A stretch of DNA of 25,227 bases, from positions 1,868 through 27,094 of IMG/VR virus record IMGVR_UViG_3300030101_003929; one strand, written 5' to 3'. The translations under genes and the position numbers were made by a program. Below are positions 1 to 6,611 of the stretch, one piece after another (within the stretch, counting starts at the first letter, position 1; the number at the start of each line of letters is the position of its first letter). The stretch comes from a virus. The notes beneath the pieces were generated by a model. The model was not told the origin of the DNA and did no database searches. It worked only from the letters and a program-made list of their open reading frames with translations.

Positions 1-37
1 CCAGCCCTAACGATAAAAGTAAAAAAAATAAACGCAT
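1..37 (-). CDS. Partial gene start with signal-peptide-like N-terminus
   Basis: An ATG lies 2 bases after the csgG stop codon on the same strand. The 12 codons available read MRLFFLLLSLGL and are then cut by the window edge. One Arg followed by an unbroken hydrophobic run looks like the start of a Sec signal peptide or a membrane anchor. The tight spacing suggests co-transcription with csgF-csgG. It could be another curli-system component, a secreted substrate or an unrelated exported protein; the visible part cannot decide. Confidence 0.5.
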   Translation of the reverse strand, partial: MRLFFLLLSLGL

Positions 38-39
38 AA

Positions 40-885
40 TTATTCCATATATTGCCAATAACTCTTCTCTACACCTTGCGCTATAATATCTACAATACCA
101 GTTTCTATGGCTGCTTGCAAAGCGATAGACTTGCTCTCATTCATAGCATTACCGCTTTCAAACTCTACAAGCTTAGTGCCCTCTGCTATATATCTGAAGA
201 AATCATTTGAAAGACCAACTGATAAAATAGTTTTGGTTGTAAGGTTTTCTAACAGTATTTCACCTGTAGAAACAGATACAACACGCATTGAAACTATCAC
301 AGTATCTTCTCTATACTGCTTGCTGTTACCTATACCTAAGTATCTGGCACCTATACCTCCTGTTAGCAGGTTTGTATTGTAATCTTGGATTGCACCTTCT
401 AGTATCAAGCCAGCAAAAAGCAAAGGCATTTGTTGTTCGTCTTCATCAAACTTTTCTCTTGTAGATCTTATTATCTGTCTTTCACGAGTAACGTGATCTA
501 TTCCTACTCTTTCAACTACTCTGAAAAATTTAGATTGTTTCAGGGCTCTTATAACATAAGCTTCTGGTGCCTGCGTCAAAGCAGAACTAAAACTAGCGTA
601 ACCATCAATAGATTTGCGTTGTCCTGTTGCATCAGGAAAACTATAGACTGCGACTACAGGCCTAGCTGATGGTAATCGTAGTTCTTTGATCGCATCAGTT
701 ACTGGCTCATTTATAAAAGCAGACTTAGAAAAACATTGTGCTTCACCTATTATGGTTACTACATCTTTATAGTCGTTGTTAGGATTGGTTAGGCAGGGTG
801 ATATGTATTCTAAGTGCGTGGCACAACTAGAAACCAAAGTCCCCAATAGGGATAGTGATAGTAGTTGTTTCGCCAGTTGTTTCAT
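40..885 (-). CDS. csgG: CsgG-like curli secretion channel lipoprotein
   Basis: CsgG is the outer-membrane lipoprotein that assembles into a nonameric channel for curli subunits (type VIII secretion). This 281-aa protein, close to the E. coli length (277), starts with a lipoprotein signal: hydrophobic residues 8-18 and a lipobox V-S-S-C with the lipid Cys at 21. Residues 160-222 match E. coli CsgG very closely, including GGIGARYLGIG, RVVSVSTGEI and TTKTILS, and residues 252-263 include AIETGI. The constriction-loop region near residues 92-102 keeps a Phe (F99), but by my alignment the Tyr and Asn of the E. coli constriction are not in their usual places. The start is fixed by the signal peptide and lies inside csgF, a 59-base overlap. 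I see no clear ribosome site, so translation may be coupled to csgF. Family assignment is firm; its role in a phage is unknown. Confidence 0.93.
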   Translation of the reverse strand: MKQLAKQLLSLSLLGTLVSSCATHLEYISPCLTNPNNDYKDVVTIIGEAQCFSKSAFINEPVTDAIKELRLPSARPVVAVYSFPDATGQRKSIDGYASFSSALTQAPEAYVIRALKQSKFFRVVERVGIDHVTRERQIIRSTREKFDEDEQQMPLLFAGLILEGAIQDYNTNLLTGGIGARYLGIGNSKQYREDTVIVSMRVVSVSTGEILLENLTTKTILSVGLSNDFFRYIAEGTKLVEFESGNAMNESKSIALQAAIETGIVDIIAQGVEKSYWQYME

Positions 886-1303
886 TAAATATAGTCATTG
901 TAATATTTATACCGTCAGTCGTCCAAGTTATGAGGTTATCAAACAAAGTGAAAGAACCTTCATCAGCTGGGTTTTCGCCAAACAGTTGATCTACTAATTG
1001 CCTGGACAGTTGTGCATAAACTCTCGATTCAAAGTTTCTTAGAAATCTGGCTAGAGTTGTATTGTCAGCATCTCTTTCTAATTCATCTTGTAGAGCTTTA
1101 ATTTCTGCACGTAAAGCTTCTCTTCTACTAAATTCTTGCTCGTCTATAGTTAGGTAATGTTGTGAAGTGCCAACGCCTGAAAATGCAGGTGATTTAAATT
1201 TGAATTTTATTTCGTCGGCGAGGACAGGAAGCATTAAGATTGGGATTAAGTATATTGCGCAACCCATCCTCTTGTATTTATCTTTGTAATAATCGTTATT
1301 CAT
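827..1303 (-). CDS. csgF: CsgF-like curli secretion accessory protein
   Basis: CsgF binds inside the CsgG channel at the cell surface and couples secretion to curli nucleation. The 158-aa product has a charged start (KDKYKR), a hydrophobic core at about residues 14-28 and a VLA/DE cleavage site. The predicted mature N-terminus, EIKFKFKSPAFSG, matches the E. coli CsgF N-terminus, which is the part that plugs CsgG. The C-terminal half keeps the helix (NFESRVYAQLSRQLVDQLFG) and the strand pattern DGINITMTIFNETTGE. A more upstream ATG at 1351 exists in frame. I chose 1303 because GGAG lies 9 bases upstream and the signal peptide then has normal length. Its ATG overlaps the stop of the preceding mini-gene (ATGA). 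The middle section (about 44-80) is charged and helical, unlike E. coli. Confidence 0.88.
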   Translation of the reverse strand: MNNDYYKDKYKRMGCAIYLIPILMLPVLADEIKFKFKSPAFSGVGTSQHYLTIDEQEFSRREALRAEIKALQDELERDADNTTLARFLRNFESRVYAQLSRQLVDQLFGENPADEGSFTLFDNLITWTTDGINITMTIFNETTGETTTITIPIGDFGF

Positions 1304-1401
1304 AAAACTAAACTCCAAAAGCCTATACAGAAACTGACTATCAAAATCCAAGCTGTCAGCTTATACCAGTCTAATCTGTATCTAGTCTTTTCTTTGATCA
1401 T
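1300..1401 (-). CDS. 33-aa single-pass membrane protein
   Basis: This short frame begins with MIKEKTRYRLDWYKL, a strongly basic N-terminus, and continues with a hydrophobic segment from about residue 16 to the end (AWILIVSFCIGFWSLVL). It starts inside the last codons of the upstream coiled-coil membrane gene, and its TGA stop overlaps the csgF start codon as ATGA. This double coupling and the clear membrane topology argue that it is real. No strong ribosome site is visible (GACAGAG only). Tiny membrane proteins of this kind occur in phage lysis regions, but I recognise no family. Confidence 0.62.
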   Translation of the reverse strand: MIKEKTRYRLDWYKLTAWILIVSFCIGFWSLVL

Positions 1402-1732
1402 CTCTGTCAGCCTTAGCAATTTTGTTACTGTCTATAAGTTGTGGCACTCCCAATATAGTTTTAATTAAAGTATCTTGTCTTATTATTTCGTTATCTAAAC
1501 TTCTTACCCTATCTATTAAGGCTACTAAAATACCGTGTTGCGAGTCAAGTTTAGTGCCAAGTCTTTGCTCCATAGCGCTTATTTGTTCTGCTACTTTTTC
1601 ATCAACGACATCTAGTTTGTTTTCCATACCGTCAACAATCTTCATTATTAGTTTATAGATGAACCATCCGAGTCCAATAGCAGCAGCTATCGGGAAACCT
1701 AGTTGTTGAATTATTGTTACTACTTCTTGCAT
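1382..1732 (-). CDS. Single-TM coiled-coil protein, lysis-region type
   Basis: The 116-aa product has one membrane segment at about residues 8-31 (LGFPIAAAIGLGWFIYKLIM). A long amphipathic region follows (about 33-100) with heptad-like spacing: MENKLDVVDEKVAEQISAMEQ. The tail is charged. A membrane anchor plus coiled coil is typical of small proteins next to phage holins (XhlA-like by shape, not by sequence). It lies between the 3-TM holin-like gene and the mini membrane gene. There is no Shine-Dalgarno before the ATG; instead the 10-bp arm of a long inverted repeat ends 7 bases upstream. Function is inferred from position and topology only. Confidence 0.75.
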   Translation of the reverse strand: MQEVVTIIQQLGFPIAAAIGLGWFIYKLIMKIVDGMENKLDVVDEKVAEQISAMEQRLGTKLDSQHGILVALIDRVRSLDNEIIRQDTLIKTILGVPQLIDSNKIAKADRDDQRKD

Positions 1733-1739
1733 GATAAAA

Positions 1740-1807
1740 GAGTAGTCTGATGATCCCCTGGTTTTGTATGGAAACCGATGAGCTTTACGCTAGTCAACAG
1801 ACTACTC
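1740..1807 (-). repeat. 10-bp inverted repeat, possible structured RNA or attenuator
   Basis: The arms GAGTAGTCTG and CAGACTACTC (1740-1749 and 1798-1807) are perfectly complementary across a 48-base loop. Read on the minus strand, the stem begins at the holin stop codon, ends with TTTTATC, and then meets the next ATG. The loop can form two inner helices, GGTTT/AAACC and a short AGC/GCT, giving a three-way-junction shape. It could act as an intrinsic attenuator or a translational control element between the holin-like gene and the csg genes. Confidence 0.55.
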
Positions 1808-2275
1808 GTCCTTTTTATGTGATGCTCCAAAATAAAAGGATATGACTGCACTTGCCAAACCTCCTAAATAACCTAACACTAGGTTAATTAAAGCTTCACT
1901 ATTCTGTTCAGGCGGTTGTATTGTTACTAAAAATATATAACCCATAAACCCACCAATAACTACTACACCGAGAAGTTTAGATGTCCAGTCACTACTAAAA
2001 GTTTTTCTAGCATCTTGTAGGTCTTGTGTTTCTAATTTAAAAACATCAACCTCTAACTCTTTCATTTGTTTTTCAAAGTCTAGCTCTGCTTTTTTTATTT
2101 CTGCTAGCTGTTGTGGTGATGCTTGTTGCACAGCTTTCTCTACTGCGCCCTTATTATTAGGCACGCCAAGTTTGTCAGCTAACATACTCATAGCTGCGTT
2201 GCCCATAGGCCCACCTAACGCTGTTCCGATTGTAGGTGCTACTGCTCCTACTAATACTTTTAATTTGTCTAACAT
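1802..2275 (-). CDS. Holin-like protein, 3-TM gene-transfer-agent type
   Basis: This 157-aa protein has an N-terminal hydrophobic Gly/Ala-rich stretch (about 6-22), a charged helical middle (about 45-95), and two membrane segments at about 101-120 and 129-150. It ends in a short basic/acidic tail, SHKKDE. The last segment (YLGGLASAVISFYFGAS) and the overall pattern resemble the family called holin of 3TMs for gene-transfer release. Such proteins are thought to permeabilise the inner membrane so that lysis can proceed. It overlaps the nuclease gene by 7 bases. No endolysin or spanin gene is visible in this window. Confidence 0.7.
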   Translation of the reverse strand: MLDKLKVLVGAVAPTIGTALGGPMGNAAMSMLADKLGVPNNKGAVEKAVQQASPQQLAEIKKAELDFEKQMKELEVDVFKLETQDLQDARKTFSSDWTSKLLGVVVIGGFMGYIFLVTIQPPEQNSEALINLVLGYLGGLASAVISFYFGASHKKDE

Positions 2276-2733
2276 ATTCCTATTTCGCTCCTATCCATTC
2301 CTAATGGTTTGTCTGATAAACATTTTAACATATCTTTAGGTATGTGAGCATACGGCTCATTATCGTCTTCATATGTAGGGTCAGGCGATATATTCATCCT
2401 TATATCGTAAACATAATCTGGATCCCATTCATGGTAGTATAAGCCATCCGTCATAGCATATACGGTTATAAATGGGACACCAGTTGATTGTGCATACATA
2501 GCACCTTTCATCAGTTTTGCAACTGACAAAATAAAAGTGTCGTATTTATCGAAACTAAAAGTTCTACACTTCACCTCGCACCAAAAACATTTGTCTTTAG
2601 ATTCAATCCAATAGTCTAGGCCATAGGTCGTAGGTAGTTTATGACAGGTTACATCCCAAGCACCCTCTAAGTATCCAGCCACCCGCTCTTCTCTTTTTTG
2701 ATCGTCTATAGTTTCAAAACTAGGTTTTTTCAT
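2269..2733 (-). CDS. Putative PD-(D/E)XK-type nuclease
   Basis: The 154-aa protein carries a compact motif typical of the restriction-endonuclease-like fold: D40 in TYGLDYWIE, followed by E53-V-K55 in WCEVKCR, with an upstream acidic helix around residues 10-24. The pattern D-(12)-E-x-K fits the metal-binding and catalytic residues of PD-(D/E)XK enzymes. It sits 2 bases after the primase-helicase gene, so a role in DNA processing during replication, recombination or host DNA degradation is reasonable. I do not recognise the subfamily. The C-terminal third (DGLYYHEWDPDYVYDIR) has no match I know. Confidence 0.55.
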   Translation of the reverse strand: MKKPSFETIDDQKREERVAGYLEGAWDVTCHKLPTTYGLDYWIESKDKCFWCEVKCRTFSFDKYDTFILSVAKLMKGAMYAQSTGVPFITVYAMTDGLYYHEWDPDYVYDIRMNISPDPTYEDDNEPYAHIPKDMLKCLSDKPLGMDRSEIGIC

Positions 2734-2735
2734 AT

Positions 2736-4859
2736 TTAATCCTCATAGTATGTTGGGTCTACAGCCACAAGTCTTTTAGTAGGTCTGCCTTTACCCCCAA
2801 TCTTTATATCCATCTCTTGAACTTCACCAGCATTCTTCAATCTTTCAATAATTTCTTTAACTTCATAAGACTTCATACTTCTAAACAGTTCTCCTCTATC
2901 TACTTCACGTTTTGATATGCCTGTATCACCTCTTGACCTAATAAAAGATAGCACTTGTTTTATTTTTGATTCTGTTGCTGAAGATGCCACCTTATCACGA
3001 CATGCTTCAATAAACAGGAGATCGTAATACCTGACATAATCTATACTCCATTTTGTTACATATCCTGGGACTTCTTTACAATCAGGGTTGTCAGCTATAG
3101 CACAGACCAAAGACAGTCTCATAGCTTTTTCTCTTGTCCTTGATAGTAAAGGTTCTAGATTGTCTTTTTCTAAAACCTCTTGCCTCTTTACTATCTCTTG
3201 TGCAAACTCGTTTAGAAGTTGTTCGCTGTCTTGCGAAAAAGGTATAACGTGTGGTCTAAAATCTAGTTCAGCGTTGTTAAGTTCAACACCACCAAACTCT
3301 GAACGTGATCTACGGATGTAGTTAACCCAGTTAACTATTTGTAATGGTGGGCTTTTAAATTTCTTCAGTCTTTGCACTTTCCTTGGTTCCTTTGATTCAA
3401 TAACCAAAAACCTGTTTAAGAAACCATCAGCAATTCGGCCAGAGTTGAGAGCCTTATAAAAATTTTGTGGGACTGATAAGCCTACCAAAGTAATTGCAGG
3501 CTTGTGTGTCACACGGTTCATAGCTTGATCTTTATATTGATCAGGCACACTCATCAAAGAATAATTATCAGGTCTTAAGGTGCCGTGACATCTGCCCCAA
3601 GCTTCCATAAGTGTTTGTATACCGTCTTCTCTATTAGTGTTTTGTTGTGCTCCAATGGCTTCAAGTCTTTTACCAAACTCATCCATAATAGTTATTTGTG
3701 TTGGTCTATAACGCAAAATAGAATGGACTGCACCTGAAGATGTATAACCGTCACCCACGACAAGATCTGAGTGTTCTGACATATTTAGAACAGCTTCTAC
3801 AAATGATTTAATATTCTCTTTACCTTGTCCTGATTTAGCTATACCCATAAAGTATAGCGACGCAAAGTTATTCATTGTCGTCCGATACAATCTGCCACAA
3901 CTAACACTAGCGAGTGCCAAGGCACCTACAACAGATAGTTCAGGTTGTGATACTTGTGCAAGCTCTTCACAAAACTTAAACATTTCTTTTAATATTCCTG
4001 GGGGGTTAAATAGATCTTTTGGTGGCACTACTTGTTCTTTAGTGTTTGTAAATAGTGGTGCTCTTTGGTTTTTTCTATCGTGTGTCTTTTTTACATTATC
4101 AACCACAGAGTTTATTTCTGCTTGCGATAAAGGCGGTTGGTTTTGAGTGTTCCAAGATTGCATGAAGAACTTGGCAAACTCTAAGTTAAGATTCTTTGAT
4201 ATTAAGTAACCTGATAATCTTGCAGCCTGATCGTTTCTTGAGCCTTCATTTACACCGTCTAGTGAAAAGGGTGCAGTAACTAATTGTCCTTCGTTGTTCT
4301 TGCCATTACCTGTTATTTGTTCCCATTCTTTTTCTGTAAAGTCTGGCAGATCGTCAAAGTCATGCACATCCCACTCAGGTATGGTTTGTGGTCTATATAG
4401 GTTGCCGTTAGCATGTTTATTGTAAGGTGCTATTATTAAGCCACCCTCCCCTCTTATGTCTATAAGTCTTTCAATTGGTGTATCGTTAGTTCTCTTTGTT
4501 GCAAAGGTTGTGAAGTTTTCTGGATTGTTATAATAGTAATGCATACCCTTACCAGTAACTACTTTGAAAGGAGAAGGGGGCAGGTTGTTATCAACCCACC
4601 CCATAGCTTCGGGTGTATCAGCATCAACAACAATAAATTGACCGCAAATGAGTGCGACTACAAGATCATCACGATCTTTAAACCACTCAATTACAGTCTC
4701 TCTTTTGGGCCTTTCTGTTTTGTATTGATGCCAACCACCCAAAAAAACTGGTGGTTTTTTAGATTGCCTGAGTAGCGGAACTACTGACAGACCTTCATCA
4801 TAATAGGCTAACGCCAGATCGAGAGGCTTCTCGTCTTCTGTAAGGTTTAGGTTGAACAT
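2736..4859 (-). CDS. Primase-polymerase/helicase fusion (AEP + DUF3987-like)
   Basis: This 707-aa replication protein joins an archaeo-eukaryotic primase-polymerase domain to a helicase-like ATPase. Residues 15-165 show the AEP motifs: D79-x-D81 in FIVVDADTPE, H107 in GKGMHYYY, and the RGEGG loop at 136-140. Residues 200-262 (NEGSRNDQAARLSGYL) resemble the primase C-terminal PriCT domain. Residues 290-640 are DUF3987-like, with a P-loop GIAKSGQGKEN (339-349) and Walker B ITIMDEFG (389-396). The P-loop has Glu, not Ser/Thr, after Lys. It should prime and unwind phage DNA in the host cytoplasm. It overlaps the HTH gene by 13 bases, suggesting one leftward operon. Confidence 0.88.
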   Translation of the reverse strand: MFNLNLTEDEKPLDLALAYYDEGLSVVPLLRQSKKPPVFLGGWHQYKTERPKRETVIEWFKDRDDLVVALICGQFIVVDADTPEAMGWVDNNLPPSPFKVVTGKGMHYYYNNPENFTTFATKRTNDTPIERLIDIRGEGGLIIAPYNKHANGNLYRPQTIPEWDVHDFDDLPDFTEKEWEQITGNGKNNEGQLVTAPFSLDGVNEGSRNDQAARLSGYLISKNLNLEFAKFFMQSWNTQNQPPLSQAEINSVVDNVKKTHDRKNQRAPLFTNTKEQVVPPKDLFNPPGILKEMFKFCEELAQVSQPELSVVGALALASVSCGRLYRTTMNNFASLYFMGIAKSGQGKENIKSFVEAVLNMSEHSDLVVGDGYTSSGAVHSILRYRPTQITIMDEFGKRLEAIGAQQNTNREDGIQTLMEAWGRCHGTLRPDNYSLMSVPDQYKDQAMNRVTHKPAITLVGLSVPQNFYKALNSGRIADGFLNRFLVIESKEPRKVQRLKKFKSPPLQIVNWVNYIRRSRSEFGGVELNNAELDFRPHVIPFSQDSEQLLNEFAQEIVKRQEVLEKDNLEPLLSRTREKAMRLSLVCAIADNPDCKEVPGYVTKWSIDYVRYYDLLFIEACRDKVASSATESKIKQVLSFIRSRGDTGISKREVDRGELFRSMKSYEVKEIIERLKNAGEVQEMDIKIGGKGRPTKRLVAVDPTYYED

Positions 4860-5185
4860 TCAGCAATTATATCTTCGAGATTGCCATAGATGGATTCAAA
4901 ATCTAACTTCCCTTCGGACGCTCGAATGATTAATTTTGCTTGATCAACGGATGGTTGCCTATGGCCATAACGCCAGGCTTTGATTGAATGTATAGAACAC
5001 TCAAATAAATTAGCAGCTTCTTTGTTACCAATAAATTCTATGTATTCTTTTAAAGTATATCTTTTCACTTCTCTCTCCTTGTATTTTGGTTGTATATTTA
5101 TAGCTTCTAGTTTCTTCAAATATGCAGTAGAAAGCACTTTATTACGAAAGTGATAGTTTGCTAACCATGTTGGTTTCTTCTCCAT
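4847..5185 (-). CDS. HTH transcriptional regulator, Cro/CI-like
   Basis: The 112-aa protein has a likely helix-turn-helix at about residues 45-90. The core NKEAANLFECSIHSIKAWRY followed by GHRQPSVDQAKLIIRAS fits the Cro/CI pattern (A-x-x-L-x-x-S-x-x-S-I-x-x-W-x-x-G-x-x-x-P). It is the first gene of the leftward operon and is transcribed divergently from the Sak4-like gene across an 86-bp gap with overlapping promoters. That is the classical place for an autoregulated phage switch protein. With no integrase nearby, it may time early transcription rather than maintain lysogeny. Confidence 0.65.
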   Translation of the reverse strand: MEKKPTWLANYHFRNKVLSTAYLKKLEAINIQPKYKEREVKRYTLKEYIEFIGNKEAANLFECSIHSIKAWRYGHRQPSVDQAKLIIRASEGKLDFESIYGNLEDIIAECST

Positions 5186-5210
5186 ATCTTTACAAATTGA
5201 AACTGTCTGT

Positions 5211-5237
5211 TTTACAAATAGTAGTTTATGTTATAAT
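5211..5237 (+). promoter_or_regulatory. Rightward promoter for the Sak4-like operon
   Basis: TTTACA (5211-5216) and a perfect TATAAT (5232-5237) are separated by 15 bases, or by 16 if TTTTAC is taken as the -35. It lies 35 bases before the ATG at 5272. The -10 is followed by ATGTCAATATT, which also occurs in the divergent region at 8159-8169. Confidence 0.65.
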
Positions 5238-5246
5238 ATATGTCAA
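5218..5246 (-). promoter_or_regulatory. Leftward sigma70-type promoter
   Basis: On the minus strand TTGACA (5246-5241) and TACTAT (5223-5218) are separated by 17 bases. This is a near-consensus promoter placed to drive the HTH, primase and downstream genes. It overlaps the rightward promoter. TTTACAAAT is repeated directly at 5189-5197 and 5211-5219, 22 bp apart, and could be an operator pair. Confidence 0.7.
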
Positions 5247-5271
5247 TATTAATTTTAATCGGAGATATGAT

Positions 5272-5988
5272 ATGTCGTTTAAAGATAGAATCGTCAGCCC
5301 TGATTCTTTAGTGAATCAACAAGGGGTGAAGATACTCGTTTATGGAGCTGCAGGTGCCGGTAAAACAACACTTTGCGGTACTGCTCCAGGAAAAAAACTG
5401 ATGATAGACATGGAGTCTGGTTTGCTCTCAGTAAGAGACAGCCAAGACATAGATGTTATTCAGGTTAAAGAAGCAAAGGAAATTATTGAAATTTGTGAAG
5501 CACTCAGAACAGGTGAGTTAGTTTACGATACCGTATGCTTAGACTCTATTTCTGAGATGTCAGAAATTCTTTTGAATTTTGAAAAAGCAAGACACAAAGA
5601 TCCTAGAATGGCTTATGGTAATGTGCAAGAAACTTGTACAAATGTCATGAGAGCATATAGAGATTTGCATATGCATGTGGTATTTGTTTCCAAAATGGAA
5701 AAGATGAATGTTGATAATGTCATGCAGTACGAACCAAAAATGGTTGGTACAAAACTAGGACAATCTATCACTTATTTCTTTGACGAAGTGTTAGCACTTA
5801 GAGTCATAGAAGAACAAGATGATGAAGGGGCCTTAGTAAAAAATAGATGGCTACAGACTGATGTTGGTCAAGGCTATACTGCGAAAGATAGATCGGGTAA
5901 GTTAGATGGTTTTGAAGTGCCTGATCTGACAAGCATAATTAAAAAGCTTGGTTTTAAAACTCAAGTCATAGGAGGAAATGATGAGTGA
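5272..5988 (+). CDS. Sak4-like RecA-fold ATPase (recombination)
   Basis: This 238-aa P-loop protein has Walker A GAAGAGKTT (25-33) and a Walker B-like strand TVCLDSIS (87-94). Its short RecA-like core resembles the AAA_24/Sak4 group, phage ATPases involved in single-strand annealing recombination. The DMESGLLSVRD stretch after the P-loop is typical of these proteins. I use the ATG at 5272 because GGAG lies 7 bases upstream; the longer frame starting at 5158 would overlap the promoters. The next gene encodes a probable ssDNA-binding protein, the usual partner of Sak4. It probably works with the exonuclease at 6932-7795. Confidence 0.82.
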   Translation: MSFKDRIVSPDSLVNQQGVKILVYGAAGAGKTTLCGTAPGKKLMIDMESGLLSVRDSQDIDVIQVKEAKEIIEICEALRTGELVYDTVCLDSISEMSEILLNFEKARHKDPRMAYGNVQETCTNVMRAYRDLHMHVVFVSKMEKMNVDNVMQYEPKMVGTKLGQSITYFFDEVLALRVIEEQDDEGALVKNRWLQTDVGQGYTAKDRSGKLDGFEVPDLTSIIKKLGFKTQVIGGNDE

Positions 5989-6454
5989 TTTTGATGGTGT
6001 CGAGTGGTTAGAAAATCAAACTAAACCACCCGTTGTCGAGAAGAAAGAAATTGCACCGCCTGGTGTACATAGTGCGAGAATCATTACGGCTGAAAAATAT
6101 AAGTCTCAGTCAGGTAATTGGACAGTAAGGGTTGTTTTTGAAATAAACAATCGTAACAACAGAGATCATATAGAATTCTATTCTTTATGGTCTGCAAGTG
6201 AAGAAGCAAAAAGAATCTCGAATGAGATGTTTACGCAACTTTGCAAAGCAACTGGTTTTAAATCTTTTCCTGAAGATGTACATTCTCTTGTCAATAAGAC
6301 ATTAGACCTGGGCATCTACCATAAAGATGAAACTTGGACAAACAAAGAGGGTGAAGAGGTTAATTCAAAGAAAACAAAAATCGGCGAATATCTCAGCGCT
6401 GTGAGTCCAAAAGCACCGAGTGGAGATAAACCGAAGTCCCCGCCGACTTTGTAG
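5981..6454 (+). CDS. ssDNA-binding-like protein, partner of Sak4
   Basis: The 157-aa product resembles phage DUF669-type and other single-strand-binding-like proteins. Residues about 27-120 form a beta-rich core with GVHSARIITAEKYKSQSGNW and VRVVFEINN, as in an OB-like fold. The tail is low-complexity and Pro/Lys-rich (SPKAPSGDKPKSPPTL). It follows the ATPase gene with an 8-base overlap and the site AGGAGG. Two adjacent ATGs (5978, 5981) are possible; the second has better spacing. A strong terminator follows at once. It lacks the acidic tip usual for bacterial SSB, so the assignment rests on pairing and fold impression. Confidence 0.55.
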   Translation: MSDFDGVEWLENQTKPPVVEKKEIAPPGVHSARIITAEKYKSQSGNWTVRVVFEINNRNNRDHIEFYSLWSASEEAKRISNEMFTQLCKATGFKSFPEDVHSLVNKTLDLGIYHKDETWTNKEGEEVNSKKTKIGEYLSAVSPKAPSGDKPKSPPTL

Positions 6455-6464
6455 TTTAGGTGCG

Positions 6465-6489
6465 AAAGGGGCGCAAGCCCCTTTTTTTT
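6465..6489 (+). terminator. Strong intrinsic terminator after the Sak4 operon
   Basis: The stem GGGGC (6468-6472) and GCCCC (6477-6481) closes a GCAA tetraloop and is followed by eight T residues (6482-6489), with AAA upstream. It lies 10 bases after the last stop codon of the rightward operon. Confidence 0.93.
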
Positions 6490-6564
6490 GTCTGAAATTT
6501 GTTCTAGTATAGAGCCATCCATTCTATATCATTCTCCGAATGGTTAATTTATAGTGTATATAAG

Positions 6565-6595
6565 AAGGGAGCCTTTCGGCTCCCTTTCTTTTTAG
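6565..6595 (+). terminator. Second intrinsic terminator, no gene before it
   Basis: AAGGGAGCC (6565-6573) pairs with GGCTCCCTT (6578-6586) around a TTTC loop and is followed by TCTTTTT. The T-tract is on the plus strand. The minus-strand tail is poorer, so it would only weakly stop the leftward operon that ends at 6612. Confidence 0.85.
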
Positions 6596-6611
6596 GATTT
6601 AAATGAAAAAT

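Noticed and set aside
107-382. 91-codon plus-strand frame opposite csgG
   Set aside because: Shadow frame of a firmly identified gene on the other strand.
1730-1810. Hammerhead-ribozyme-like core (CTGATGA followed by GAAA) on the plus strand inside the long inverted repeat
   Set aside because: The bases between the two core parts do not form a stem II, the helix III region does not pair with the expected GTC, and the strand is opposite to the genes.
5158-5271. 38-codon upstream extension of the Sak4-like ATPase
   Set aside because: It crosses the HTH gene start and both promoters; the internal ATG at 5272 has a proper ribosome site.
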